Part shown: positions 7,789 to 16,591 of the stretch, in pieces
How the letters are laid out: every line of letters starts with the position of its first letter
How positions within the stretch are numbered: the stretch's first letter is position 1
Assembly (NCBI GenBank): GCA_034421515.1
Contig: DAOUKH010000012.1
Span: 1-64,000, forward strand
DNA length: 64,000 nt
Direction: 5' to 3'
From: DAOUKH01 sp034421515
Lineage (GTDB): Bacteria > Chloroflexota > Dehalococcoidia > SHYB01
Position numbers and translations under genes: made by a program
Notes under the pieces: model-generated
Database searches by the model: none
What the model was told of the DNA's origin: nothing
The model's input: only the letters and a program-made list of their open reading frames with translations

Positions 7789-8693
7789 CTCCCGGCGTCG
7801 CCCTCGGCCCACGACCGGATCAGGTGGTGGGCGATGGCGAAGGGGCCGGGGAGTGAGAGCGTCTCGCCCTGGCCCGCGAGCGCCGCGCGCACCTCGGCAC
7901 GGCTGAACCAGCGGACGTCGGTCATCTCCTCGTCGTCCTTATGGATGTCCGTGGTCGCCGCCGTGGCGTGGCAGCCGATCATCAGCGACGAAGGAAACGG
8001 CCAGGGCTGCGACGAGTGGTAGCGCACGTCGACGGCACGGATGCCGGCCTCCTCCCAAACCTCCCGCGCCACCGCCTCCTCGATCGATTCGCCCTGGTCC
8101 ATGAAGCCGGCCAGCGCGGAGTACATCTTCGAGGCTGCCAGCCTCCCCCACGACTGCCCCAGCAGGCAACGGTCTCCGTCGGAGACGACGACGATGACGA
8201 CGGGGTCGGTGCGGGGAAAGTGCTCCGCGCCACAGGCGCCGCAGGACCGGATCTGGCCGCCGCGTCCGATGGCGGTTGGCCGGCCGCAGACGGAGCAGAA
8301 GCCGTGCCGCTTGTGCCAGCCGACGTGCGCCCGCGCCTGCGCGGCGATGCCGGCGTCCTCATGGGGGAGGAAGGCCGCGGCGGCACGGGTGTCTTCGAAG
8401 CGCAGAGCGCCGTCCGCGCCGCCGAGCGCGGAGACGTCCGCCGCGAAGTGGGCCACACCGTCGCGAAGCCCCAGCAGCACGATCAGCGGACTCCCGCCCA
8501 GACCCTCGAGCTCCGCCGGGCTCAGCCATTGCAGGGCGGGCTGGCCGTCGTCACACACGGCGATCTTGAGGTCGCTCAGGGGCAGGATCTTGCTGGCCGG
8601 ATCGGACGCGCTCGCCGCGATCCATGCCTCGTCGCGGCGCTCCCGCTCGCCGCGGCTGAGCGGATTCCCTGAGTAGACGTGCTGCTGCGTCAT
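7785..8693 (-). CDS. nudC: NAD(+) diphosphatase / NADH pyrophosphatase, Nudix family
   Basis: NudC hydrolyses NAD(H) to NMN(H) and AMP, and in some bacteria removes NAD caps from RNA. The 302-residue product has the family order: an N-terminal domain, a four-cysteine zinc ribbon (CSVCGRPTA ... CGACG), then the Nudix box GFMDQGESIEEAVAREVWEE. The NudC-specific SQPWPFPSS follows the box and distinguishes it from generic Nudix proteins. ATG at 8693. It is convergent with, and overlaps by 4 bases, the amidohydrolase gene. No operon partner is evident. Confidence 0.93.
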   Translation of the reverse strand: MTQQHVYSGNPLSRGERERRDEAWIAASASDPASKILPLSDLKIAVCDDGQPALQWLSPAELEGLGGSPLIVLLGLRDGVAHFAADVSALGGADGALRFEDTRAAAAFLPHEDAGIAAQARAHVGWHKRHGFCSVCGRPTAIGRGGQIRSCGACGAEHFPRTDPVVIVVVSDGDRCLLGQSWGRLAASKMYSALAGFMDQGESIEEAVAREVWEEAGIRAVDVRYHSSQPWPFPSSLMIGCHATAATTDIHKDDEEMTDVRWFSRAEVRAALAGQGETLSLPGPFAIAHHLIRSWAEGDAGS

Positions 8694-8812
8694 CGCCGCC
8701 TTCCCGCTCCCGCGCGCATGCGGCGGACATTGTAGACGATTGGGCCGCGCCCATTATCATGGTCTCGCTCCCCTGCGCCGACTCCTTCAACCATCCACCC
8801 CCACCCATCTCC

Positions 8813-9967
8813 GTGACGACCTTGTATTCACCCAACCGTCTGCGAGAAGTCGCGGCGCTCTTCCTCAAGCTGGGCCTGTTCGCGTTCGGGGGCCCCGCGG
8901 CACACATCGCCATGATGCGGGAGGAGGTGGTCCGGCGGCGGCGCTGGCTGGAAGACCAGGAATTTCTGGACATGGTCGGCGCGACCAACCTCATTCCGGG
9001 GCCGAACTCGACCGAGTTGGCGATCCACCTCGGACACCGCCGGGCCGGCTGGAAGGGACTCTTCGCGGCGGGCGGGCTCTTCATCATTCCCGCCGTCCTG
9101 ATCGTCCTCGTCATCGCCTTCCTCTACGTGGAGTACGGGACGACGCCCGCCTTCGAATGGGCCCTCTACGGCATCAAGCCGGTGGTGATTGCCATCATCC
9201 TCAAGGCGCTCTTGGGCCTTGGCAAAACGGCCTTGAAGGGCCCCCTGACGGCGGTGATCGGCGGCGGCGTCCTCGCCGGCTACTTGCTGGGCGTCAACGA
9301 GCTGCTGCTCCTGGCCGGCGCCGGCGCCCTTGCCGTAGCCGCGAGGTTCGGTGGACGGATAAAGGGCGGGAGCGCCGCCGCGCTCGCCCTGCCCGCAGCG
9401 TTCCCTCTCCTCGGCGGGCTCTCCGCCGGTGCCGCCTCGTTCAGCATGGTCACGCTCTTCCTTAACTTCCTGAAAGTCGGAGCCGTGCTCTACGGCAGCG
9501 GCTACGTGCTGCTCGCCTATCTGCGGGGCGACTTCGTGGAGCGTCTCGGCTGGCTGACCGAGACCCAACTGCTCGACGCCATCTCCGTCGGCCAGTTGAC
9601 TCCCGGCCCCGTCTTCACCACCGCAACCTTCGTCGGCTACGTGGTCGATGGGTGGACGGCGGCGATCGTGGCCACGGTGGCCATCTTCGTGCCGTCGTTC
9701 ATCTTCGTCGCTGCACTGAGCCGGATCCTGCCCTGGGCGCGCCGGACGCCCTCGGCCCGCGCCGCACTCGACGGGGTCAACGCCGCCTCACTGGCCCTGA
9801 TGGCGGGGGTGACCTGGCAGCTGGGACGGGTCTCGCTGGAAGACCCCTTCACGATCGCGACCGCCGTCGTCGCGGCCGTGCTCGTCTTTCGCACCAGCCT
9901 GAACCCCATGTGGTTCATCATCGCGGGCGGTGCCGCAGGCGCGATTGCCCGGGCGGCGGGGGTCTGA
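8813..9967 (+). CDS. chrA: Chromate transporter family protein (ChrA, two-domain)
   Basis: This inner-membrane protein of about 384 residues has two homologous halves of several hydrophobic helices each, the long-chain CHR layout. Each half begins with an FxxxGxxxFGGP-like motif (FLKLGLFAFGGPAAHIAMM; FLKVGAVLYGSGYVLLAYL) and carries a PGP motif (NLIPGPNSTELA; QLTPGPVFTTATF). The family exports chromate in exchange for protons, but many members have other or unknown anion substrates. GTG 8813 is chosen because the ATG at 8759 overlaps a TATCAT -10-like element and adds an uncharacteristic leader. No clear ribosome binding site is visible. Confidence 0.85.
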   Translation: MTTLYSPNRLREVAALFLKLGLFAFGGPAAHIAMMREEVVRRRRWLEDQEFLDMVGATNLIPGPNSTELAIHLGHRRAGWKGLFAAGGLFIIPAVLIVLVIAFLYVEYGTTPAFEWALYGIKPVVIAIILKALLGLGKTALKGPLTAVIGGGVLAGYLLGVNELLLLAGAGALAVAARFGGRIKGGSAAALALPAAFPLLGGLSAGAASFSMVTLFLNFLKVGAVLYGSGYVLLAYLRGDFVERLGWLTETQLLDAISVGQLTPGPVFTTATFVGYVVDGWTAAIVATVAIFVPSFIFVAALSRILPWARRTPSARAALDGVNAASLALMAGVTWQLGRVSLEDPFTIATAVVAAVLVFRTSLNPMWFIIAGGAAGAIARAAGV

Positions 9968-9989
9968 GTCGGGGAGCGGGGGACTCGCT

Positions 9990-10793
9990 CTAGAGCCCGC
10001 GGAAGTTCGGTGCGCGCTTCTGCTGGAACGCCGCCACCGCTTCCTTGTGGTCCTCGGTGCGGACGGAGAGGGCCTCGGTCGCGAGGCTCATCTCCAGCAC
10101 GAGGTTGAGGTTCTGCCAGAGCATGCGGTTGATCGCCATCTTCGTCCACCGCACCGCCGCCGACGCGCCGTTGGCCAACTGACTGGCGTAGGCCATTGCC
10201 TCGTCGAGGAGTTTGTCGGCGGGCACGACGTGGTTGACGAGGCCGATCCTGTCGGCGATTTCGCCGTCGGCGTACCTGCCCGCCATCAGGAACTCCTTGG
10301 CGCGGTGCGGGCCGATGAGGAGCGGCCAGATGACGGCGCCGCCGTCGCCGGCCACGAGGCCCAAATTGACGTGCGTGTCACCGATGCGGGCGGTATCCGC
10401 CATGAACGTCACGTCGCAGAGCAGCGCGACGGTCGCGCCGAGGCCCGCCGCCGGGCCGTTGATCGCCGCGATCGTCGGAGCCTCCGCGTTCACCATGTTC
10501 TGCACGAGGTACTTCGGCCCCCGCGTGATCGACGTTGGCGCCGACGCTCCGCGGCTCTCGTCGGTCTGCGGGCCGAAGTCGCCGCCCGCGCAGAAGGCGG
10601 TCCCGGCCCCGGTCAGCACGATCGCCCCAATGTCCGGGTCGGTGCCAAGGTCGCGGAACGCTCGCTCCAACCCATGATGCAGGGCGGGGTTGATGGCGTT
10701 CCGCTTCTCGGGCCGATTCATCGTGACGAGTGCGACGCGGTCGGTCACCTCGACCTTCAGATGCTCTTCTTCGTAGTCGTCGTACTTGCCCAC
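9990..10793 (-). CDS. Enoyl-CoA hydratase/isomerase family protein
   Basis: The 267-residue crotonase-fold protein has the early strand VALVTMNRPEKRNAINPAL, the oxyanion segment GAGTAFCAGGDFGPQTDES and the second oxyanion loop AAINGPAAGLGATVALLCD. The usual C-terminal helix ends FQQKRAPNFRGL. Crotonases hydrate or isomerise enoyl-CoA thioesters; the exact reaction is not determined. GTG 10793 follows AAGGAG. It lies 21 bases downstream of the LLM oxidoreductase gene in the same direction and is probably co-transcribed from the promoter near 11917-11944. Confidence 0.88.
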   Translation of the reverse strand: MGKYDDYEEEHLKVEVTDRVALVTMNRPEKRNAINPALHHGLERAFRDLGTDPDIGAIVLTGAGTAFCAGGDFGPQTDESRGASAPTSITRGPKYLVQNMVNAEAPTIAAINGPAAGLGATVALLCDVTFMADTARIGDTHVNLGLVAGDGGAVIWPLLIGPHRAKEFLMAGRYADGEIADRIGLVNHVVPADKLLDEAMAYASQLANGASAAVRWTKMAINRMLWQNLNLVLEMSLATEALSVRTEDHKEAVAAFQQKRAPNFRGL

Positions 10794-10814
10794 TGGTCGC
10801 TCCTTCTTGCCGCC

Positions 10815-11891
10815 CTAAGGGCCAGCCTCCGCGTTCACTTGTCCCACCAAGTCCATGACGCGCTCGAGCAGCGCGATACGGTCGTTGAGGCCGAGCTCGG
10901 CGGGCGGGGTCGCTCCCTGGCGCACCGCTACGTTGAGGGTGTTGAAGCCGGCGTCGTGGTAGGCCCGGATGCGTGCCTTGACCGCAGCATCGTCGCCGAC
11001 CAGGTGCGTCATCGCCGCGAGCTCCCGCGGCACCAGGTTGCGTGCCTCGTCGCGCTTCCCTTCGAGCCAGAGGCGCTGGATTTCCTTGGCCTCGTCGGCG
11101 AACCCCGCCCGGCTGTACGAGTTGTTGTAGAAGTTGTTCTGGCGCGACCCCATGCCTCCCAGAGTGAAGGCGAGCCGTGTGCTCAGGTCCTCGATGGCCG
11201 CCTTGGGCTCGTCGGTGAACCACACCGTGCCGTTGCCCTGGAGGTCGACGTCGTCAATCGTGCGCCCCGCCTTGGCGGCACCCTCCGCGATCGGCTGCAT
11301 CGAGACGTCGGCGTGCTCGGGCATGACGTAGATGCCACGCCAGCCGTCGGCGACCTCGCCGGTGAGGCGGAGGTTCGCCGGGCCCATCGCCGCGATGTAG
11401 ATCGGCACGTCGGCGGGCGGCGCCGAGAGCCGCAGCGCCTTGCCCTCGCCGTCTCGCACGGGCAGGCGAAAGTGCTCGCCTTCGTAGGAGAGGCGCTCGC
11501 CGGCGAAGGCCTTCTTCAGGATCTCGACGGTCTCGCGGGTGCGGCGCACGGGTTGGTCGAAGACCACGCCGTGCAGCCCTTCGATCACCTGGGGCCCGCT
11601 GGTTCCGATGCCGAGGATGAACCGGCCACCCGAGATCGAGTGCAAGGACAGCGCGGTCATGGCGAGATTGGCCGGCGTCCGCGCCCCGATCTGCAGGATG
11701 CCGGTCCCCAGTTTGATGGTCGACGTCTTGCCGGCGAGGAAGGCCAGCGGCGTTGCCCCATCGAAGCCCCACCCCTCGGGCGACCAGATGCTATCGACGC
11801 CCAGGCGCTCCGCCGCCCGCGCGTATTCGGCGAGGTCGTCCCACGCCATCACGCCCCCGTCGAAGTTAAAGCCGACCGAGACCTTCACCAA
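10815..11891 (-). CDS. LLM-class flavin-dependent oxidoreductase
   Basis: The 358-residue TIM-barrel protein belongs to the bacterial luciferase-like family, which uses F420 or FMN. It begins VSVGFNFDGGVMAWDDLAEYARAAERLG, then IWSPEGWG, GTGILQIGARTPANLAMTALSLHSISGGRFILGIG and GPQVIEGLHG, typical of F420-type members. Substrate unknown. Translation starts at GTG 11891 after AAGGAGGG. Its divergent neighbour is an MFS transporter, with TATAAT boxes on both strands in the 120-base gap. The hydratase gene downstream suggests a CoA-thioester or hydrocarbon catabolic role, which is an inference. Confidence 0.88.
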   Translation of the reverse strand: MVKVSVGFNFDGGVMAWDDLAEYARAAERLGVDSIWSPEGWGFDGATPLAFLAGKTSTIKLGTGILQIGARTPANLAMTALSLHSISGGRFILGIGTSGPQVIEGLHGVVFDQPVRRTRETVEILKKAFAGERLSYEGEHFRLPVRDGEGKALRLSAPPADVPIYIAAMGPANLRLTGEVADGWRGIYVMPEHADVSMQPIAEGAAKAGRTIDDVDLQGNGTVWFTDEPKAAIEDLSTRLAFTLGGMGSRQNNFYNNSYSRAGFADEAKEIQRLWLEGKRDEARNLVPRELAAMTHLVGDDAAVKARIRAYHDAGFNTLNVAVRQGATPPAELGLNDRIALLERVMDLVGQVNAEAGP

Positions 11892-11916
11892 GCCCTCCTT
11901 GAATCGCGCCGCCGCG

Positions 11917-11944
11917 ATTATACGCGTCCCGGCGCGTTCTCCAA
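11917..11944 (-). promoter_or_regulatory. Promoter of the LLM oxidoreductase-hydratase pair
   Basis: On the minus strand TTGGAG (11944-11939), a 16-base spacer and a perfect TATAAT (11922-11917) lie 25 bases before the GTG at 11891. Confidence 0.65.
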
Positions 11945-11958
11945 GGCTAGGCGGCGGC

Positions 11959-11964
11959 TATAAT
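11959..11964 (+). promoter_or_regulatory. -10 element of the MFS transporter gene
   Basis: A perfect TATAAT lies about 48 bases before the ATG at 12013, divergent from the minus-strand TATAAT at 11917-11922. The -35 region is weak (TTCTCC at 16 bases). Confidence 0.55.
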
Positions 11965-12012
11965 CGACAGTGTCCGCCCGCGCAAGCGCTCCGCGCCGAG
12001 GGCGCCCCGCCG

Positions 12013-13302
12013 ATGCATCCCCCGCGCCACTACCGCTTTCCCGCCCTCCGCGCGTTCTACTCGCAGGCCTACCGGTACTTCTGGCTGGCGACCTTCTTCA
12101 GTTTCGGCACGTTCCAGATGCAGCAGGTCGCCCGGTCTTTCCTCGCCCGTGACCTGACCCCATCGCCGATTCTGGTCACCGCCGTCTTCGCCCTGGGCAT
12201 GATTCCCATGCTCTTCGCCCCCGTGCTCGGCGGGCCGCTGGCCGACCGCGTCGACCGCAAGAAAGTGATGGTCGCCGTCGAGGTTGCGCAGTTGTCTCTG
12301 GCCGCCCTCAGCGGCGTGTTGATCACGCTCGACGCCATGACCATTCCGATCCTTATGGCCGTGTCGTTCCTCTCTGGCGTGCTGATGGCGGTGATCTTCC
12401 CGGTGCGCCAGACTCTCATCCGTGAGCTCACCGCGCCCGACGCCGCCACCAACGGTCTCTTCCTCTATTCGTCCGTCTTCAGCAGCATGCAGATCATCGC
12501 GCCCGCGATAGCGGGCGTGCTGCTCGAATTCGCCGGCCTCGCGTCGCCCTTCTACGTCGGCCTCGGCGTCTACGTGCTGGTCTTCTACTACGTCGCGCGG
12601 ACACCGGTGCGGCCGCCCGTCGCCAACCCGACGCGGCAGCCGTTCTTGGAACAAGCGACCATCGGGTTCCGCTACGTGACAAGGACGCCGCTTCTGCAGA
12701 TCGTGATGGTCACGTCCGTGATCGGCACCGTCCTGCTGCTTCCCGTCTTCTCCCTGATGCCCATCTTCCAGCGGGACGTGCTCTTCGTCGACGAGACCGG
12801 CTTCGGCATGCTCATCGCCTCGATGGGGGTGGGCTCCTTGCTCGCCTCCGTCGCGCTGGCCATCTTCGGGGGCGAGCGCCCCAACGTGCGTGTCGCGATC
12901 GGCTTCGGTGTCGTGGCCGGCCTCGTGGAGGTCGGCTTCGCTCAGTCGTCGATCTTTACCCTGTCGCTTTTCTTGCTGCTGTGCGTCGGCTTCACGCAAG
13001 CCTCATTCATGATCGTGAACATGGCCTTGGTCCAGCTCAGCACGCCCGACGAAATGCTGGGACGCGTCTTCGCCGTCCGCATGATGGTCCTCGGCCTCGT
13101 ACCGTTAGGCACGATGATCGCCGGCGTCGGCGCCGAGTTCACGTCGGCCCCCACCGCGCTCGCGGTGATGGGCCTCGTTGCCGCCGGCCTCATGCTCCTC
13201 GCCCTGCTGTGGAGCCGGCGGTTGCCGCCGCCGCGTGCTTCCCAAAAGGAACGTCAGGACGAGGAGGCAGATGCCTCCACCGGCGCGGCCGGCCCGCCGT
13301 AG
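12013..13302 (+). CDS. MFS transporter (EntS-like / MFS_3)
   Basis: The 429-residue integral membrane protein has about 12 hydrophobic segments. It shows the MFS loop 2-3 signature GGPLADRVDRKKVMVAVE and a repeat-half motif at FAVRMMVLGLVPLGTM. The start FRALRAFYSQAYRYFWLATFFSFGTFQMQQVA-type region resembles the EntS/MFS_3 exporter group. The cargo is unknown. The ATG at 12013 is the first plausible start; the frame is open to 11539 but overlaps the divergent gene there. Its last 49 bases overlap the convergent inositol-phosphate synthase gene. Confidence 0.88.
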   Translation: MHPPRHYRFPALRAFYSQAYRYFWLATFFSFGTFQMQQVARSFLARDLTPSPILVTAVFALGMIPMLFAPVLGGPLADRVDRKKVMVAVEVAQLSLAALSGVLITLDAMTIPILMAVSFLSGVLMAVIFPVRQTLIRELTAPDAATNGLFLYSSVFSSMQIIAPAIAGVLLEFAGLASPFYVGLGVYVLVFYYVARTPVRPPVANPTRQPFLEQATIGFRYVTRTPLLQIVMVTSVIGTVLLLPVFSLMPIFQRDVLFVDETGFGMLIASMGVGSLLASVALAIFGGERPNVRVAIGFGVVAGLVEVGFAQSSIFTLSLFLLLCVGFTQASFMIVNMALVQLSTPDEMLGRVFAVRMMVLGLVPLGTMIAGVGAEFTSAPTALAVMGLVAAGLMLLALLWSRRLPPPRASQKERQDEEADASTGAAGPP

Positions 13303-14807
13303 TACTCCATGCCGAGGTGGGTGATCTGCGGTTCGCCCATCAGCCAGCGGAGCGTGTTCTTGAGCTTGGTCTGCTGGATGAAGAGGTCGTGCTCGGGGTA
13401 GACGTCCGGCGCGTGCTGTGGGCTCTTGAAATAGAAAGAGAGCCACTCCTGAATCCCGCCCATGCCAGCGCGCTGCGCGAGGTCCATGAAGAGGATGAGG
13501 TCCAGCACCAGCGGCGCGGCGAGGATTGAGTCGGAGCAGAGGAAGTTGATCTTGAGCTGCATCCGGTGGCGGAGCCAGCCGAAGAGGTCGATGTTGTCCC
13601 AGCCTTCCTTGGCGTCGCCGCGGGGCGGGTAGTAGTTGATGCGCACCTTGTGATAGGCGTCGGAGTACAGCTCGGGGTACATCTCGGGCTGCAAGATGTA
13701 CTCCAGCACGCCGAGCTTCGACTCTTCCTTTGTCTTGAAGTTCTCCGGCTCGTCGAGCACCTCGCCGTCGCGGTTCCCCAAAATGTTGGTGGAGAACCAC
13801 CCGTCCATGCCGAGCATCCTCGCCTTGAGCATCGGCCCGATGACAGTCTTGACCAGGGTCTGGCCGGTCTTGAAGTCCTTGCCGCAGATCGGCACGTTCC
13901 GGTCTCTCGCCATCCGGTCGAGGGCGGGTATGTCGGTGGACAGGTTGGGCGCGCCGTTGATGAAGGGGACGCCCTCGAGCAGGGCCGCGTAGGCGTAAAC
14001 CATGGACGGAGCGATGTTGGCGTCGTTTTCCTGCAGGCCGCCGACGAAGCGCTCGATGTCGCCGTGCACCTCGCTCGACTCAATGAATTTTTCGGTGGAC
14101 GCGCACCAGACCATGACGAGCCGGTCGCACCCGTGCTCTTCCTTGAATCGCCGCATGTCTTGCCGGATAGCCTCGACGGCGTCGAGCTTGTTGTCGACGG
14201 ACTTGGTGTTGGCGCCTTCGATGCGCTTGACGTAGTCGGCGTCGAAAACGGCCTCCATCGGCTCGATCGCCTTGAGGACGTCGGCGACAGGCTCGATCTC
14301 CTCGTTGCGGTCGAGGACGCCGCTTTTCAGCGCCGCCTCGTAGGCGTTATCCGGGATCGGGTCCCAGGCCCCGAAGACCAGCTGGTCGAGCTCGGCGAGG
14401 GGGACGAAGTCTCGAATCAACGGGGCCCGCTTGTCGGTCCGCTTGCCGAGGCGGATCGTCGCCATCTGGCTGATCGATCCGACGGGCTCACCGCCACCGC
14501 GCCGCACCTGCTCGACGCCCGCAATGAGGGTCGACGATACTGCGCCCAAGCCGACGAGGAGGACGCCAAGTTTGCCGTCGGGCGGCTGGATGGAGGTCGC
14601 GGACGGCGATACGAAGTCGGTGGCTTCGAGGCCGATTCCCTGTTGGCGGGCAAGCTCGAGCAGGCGGTCGTGCCACTGGGCGGGGATCCTTCCGGTCTTG
14701 GCCCAGTGCTGCACGGTGCTCTGGCGCTTGCCGAGGAGCGCGGCGAGGGCCGACTGGCCCCCGAAACGGTCGATGATCTGCTTTGCGGAGTTCTGGTGGT
14801 TGTCCAT
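13254..14807 (-). CDS. HTH-fused myo-inositol-1-phosphate synthase
   Basis: Residues about 8-60 form a Cro/YdaS-like helix-turn-helix (IIDRFGGQSALAALLGKRQ, then TVQHWAKTGRIPAQWHDRL). The rest (about 75-505) is inositol-3-phosphate synthase. It has the NAD-binding GVLLVGLGAVSSTLIAGV, VMVWCASTEKF, the active-site CGKDFKTGQT, the NILGNRDGEVL loop and the C-terminal KINFLCSDSILAAPLVLDLILF. It converts glucose-6-phosphate to inositol-3-phosphate for inositol lipids, glycans or compatible solutes. At 517 residues it exceeds typical actinobacterial enzymes by about the HTH length. A canonical promoter lies directly before the ATG, suggesting a leaderless mRNA. Confidence 0.9.
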   Translation of the reverse strand: MDNHQNSAKQIIDRFGGQSALAALLGKRQSTVQHWAKTGRIPAQWHDRLLELARQQGIGLEATDFVSPSATSIQPPDGKLGVLLVGLGAVSSTLIAGVEQVRRGGGEPVGSISQMATIRLGKRTDKRAPLIRDFVPLAELDQLVFGAWDPIPDNAYEAALKSGVLDRNEEIEPVADVLKAIEPMEAVFDADYVKRIEGANTKSVDNKLDAVEAIRQDMRRFKEEHGCDRLVMVWCASTEKFIESSEVHGDIERFVGGLQENDANIAPSMVYAYAALLEGVPFINGAPNLSTDIPALDRMARDRNVPICGKDFKTGQTLVKTVIGPMLKARMLGMDGWFSTNILGNRDGEVLDEPENFKTKEESKLGVLEYILQPEMYPELYSDAYHKVRINYYPPRGDAKEGWDNIDLFGWLRHRMQLKINFLCSDSILAAPLVLDLILFMDLAQRAGMGGIQEWLSFYFKSPQHAPDVYPEHDLFIQQTKLKNTLRWLMGEPQITHLGMEYYGGPAAPVEASASSS

Positions 14808-14813
14808 CGCGCC

Positions 14814-14842
14814 ATACTACCAATTAAACCGTTAGTCGCCAA
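14814..14842 (-). promoter_or_regulatory. Promoter of the inositol-phosphate synthase gene (leaderless)
   Basis: On the minus strand TTGGCG (14842-14837), exactly 17 bases, then TAGTAT (14819-14814). Only six bases separate the -10 from the ATG at 14807, so transcription should start at or next to the A of the ATG. No Shine-Dalgarno sequence can fit. Confidence 0.72.
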
Positions 14843-14951
14843 GCCGGTTTCCGTCACCTCGCCACCGGCGCGCCTTGCGCTCACCGGTGCGCTCCGCTAA
14901 CGTTCCGCGGGAGCGCGCCTACGGAGAGGACGACGCGCTCGGGAGGTCCTC

Positions 14952-15716
14952 ATGCAAGCGAACGGCGCGGTCGTCGGCCTCATCGACGTGCCCCAAGAGC
15001 ACACCCAGGACTACAACGTCTGGTACGACTTCGACCACCTGCCCGAGTTCGTCGCCCTCGACGACATGCTTCTGGGGCGGCGCTACGTGGCCGACACCGA
15101 GTGCAAGGCGGCCCGGCCCAATCCGTCCAAGCTGCCTGAGCTCGCCGACGGCAAGGGCTCGTACTGCTCGACTTACTTCATGAACACCGACGACATCGGC
15201 GCCGTCATGGGCTATTGGAACGAGGCCGGAACGCGCCTCCGCAAGGAGAAGCGCATTTTCCGGCACGGAAAGATCGCCGACGTGACGTTCTACAAGCTGA
15301 TCCAGGCCCACGCGCGGCCCGGCATCCCGGTCGTGGAGGCGGCGATTCCCTACCTGGGACACCAGGGCATCTACGTGGTGATGGCCGAGGTCGCCGACCC
15401 GGCGATGCGCCCCGCCGTCAACGAGTGGTTCGCCGAAGCGCATTCCAAGGACCTGCTGGCGGTGCCCGGCGTCGTCGCGGCTATGCGCTTGGAGGCCCAC
15501 GCCGAGTTCGGCACCGGCGCCGAGAAGGCCGGGAGGTACATGAACCTCTATCTGCTCGACGAAGACCCGGTGAAGACGGTCGCGGAGATTCAGAACGCCC
15601 GCGAGGGTTGGGTCGCCCGCGGGACGGCGCCGGCGCCCGGTGGCGCGTCGAACGTCCTCTTCCAGAGCCCCTACCGCTACGTCACCCCCACCCGCTACGA
15701 CTTTCGGGTCGAGTGA
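14952..15716 (+). CDS. Duplicated dimeric alpha/beta-barrel (EthD-like) protein, function unknown
   Basis: The 254-residue cytoplasmic protein has two related halves. The first runs through VVGLIDVPQEHTQDYNVWYDFDHLPEFVALDDM; the second through IYVVMAEVADPAMRPAVNEWFAEAHSKDLLAVPGV. Both show a strand, then an N-x-W-(Y/F) helix with a histidine, then a DxLxxxPG-like turn, as in ferredoxin-like barrel proteins such as EthD. No catalytic assignment is safe. It starts with ATG 14952 after GGGAGG and opens a same-direction cluster with hydratase, thiolase and DUF35 genes, so a role with acyl-CoA substrates is plausible. Confidence 0.75.
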   Translation: MQANGAVVGLIDVPQEHTQDYNVWYDFDHLPEFVALDDMLLGRRYVADTECKAARPNPSKLPELADGKGSYCSTYFMNTDDIGAVMGYWNEAGTRLRKEKRIFRHGKIADVTFYKLIQAHARPGIPVVEAAIPYLGHQGIYVVMAEVADPAMRPAVNEWFAEAHSKDLLAVPGVVAAMRLEAHAEFGTGAEKAGRYMNLYLLDEDPVKTVAEIQNAREGWVARGTAPAPGGASNVLFQSPYRYVTPTRYDFRVE

Positions 15717-15747
15717 CGCGCCGGAGCCCAACGCAGGAGTATCGCTC

Positions 15748-16554
15748 ATGAGCTACGAAGAAATCCTGTACGACGTCGATGGCCACGTCGCTACGATCAC
15801 GCTGAACTGTCCCGAGCGCATGAACTCGTTCAGCGACACGCTGCTGACCGAATGGGCCGACGCCATCACCAAGTCGGCGCAGGACGACGAGGTGCGCGCG
15901 GTGATCATTACCGGCACGGGGCGGGCCTTCTGCGCCGGCGCCAACCTCAAGGCCCGTGCGGAGGAAGACAAGGTGCTGCGTACCGACTCCTCGCCCGCCG
16001 AGCGCCGCAACGGACTGCGCTTCACGGTGCACCAGGTGGCGCGGGCGCTGCACTTGCTCGACAAGCCCTACATCGCGGCGGTCAACGGCGCGGCGGTCGG
16101 CGCGGGCATGGACATGTGCTCGATGGCCGACATCCGCATTGCGTCCGACAAGGCCCGCTTCAGCATGTCCTACGTCAACGTCGGACTAATTCCCGGCGAC
16201 GGCGGCGCCTGGCTCCTGCCCCGGCTCGTGGGGCTCCAAAAGGCGCTCGAATTGCTCTGGTCGGGCGAGCTGTTCGGCGCGGAGAAGGCCCTGGAGATCG
16301 GCTACCTCTCGAAGGTGGTGCCGCACGACGACCTCATGGACGAGACCCGTGCCTACGCCGAGAAACTCGCCGCCGGGCCCCCCATCGCCATGCAGCTCAC
16401 CAAGCGGCTCGTCTACCGCGGCCTTACCTCCTCCTTCCTTGAGGCCATGGATGCGGCCCAAGCCGCGATGACGCTGGCGCAGTCGACCGAGGACGCCAAG
16501 GAAGGCCCCCGCGCCTTCGTTGAGAAGCGGCCGCCGCAGTTCCAGGGCCGCTAG
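15748..16554 (+). CDS. Enoyl-CoA hydratase/isomerase family protein
   Basis: This 268-residue crotonase has VATITLNCPERMNSFSDTLL, the first oxyanion loop GTGRAFCAGANLKARAEED, the second AAVNGAAVGAGMDMCSMAD, and the glutamate-bearing region VGLIPGDGGAWLLPRLVG typical of hydratases. It ends FVEKRPPQFQGR. ATG 15748 follows CAGGAG; the frame is open further upstream but only over the previous gene. It lies 31 bases after that gene, in the same operon direction. The reaction is probably hydration of a 2-enoyl-CoA; the chain or ring substrate is unknown. Confidence 0.9.
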   Translation: MSYEEILYDVDGHVATITLNCPERMNSFSDTLLTEWADAITKSAQDDEVRAVIITGTGRAFCAGANLKARAEEDKVLRTDSSPAERRNGLRFTVHQVARALHLLDKPYIAAVNGAAVGAGMDMCSMADIRIASDKARFSMSYVNVGLIPGDGGAWLLPRLVGLQKALELLWSGELFGAEKALEIGYLSKVVPHDDLMDETRAYAEKLAAGPPIAMQLTKRLVYRGLTSSFLEAMDAAQAAMTLAQSTEDAKEGPRAFVEKRPPQFQGR

Positions 16555-16591
16555 GGTCTATGCGCTTCGCCGCGAGAAGCGAGGCTGAGCC

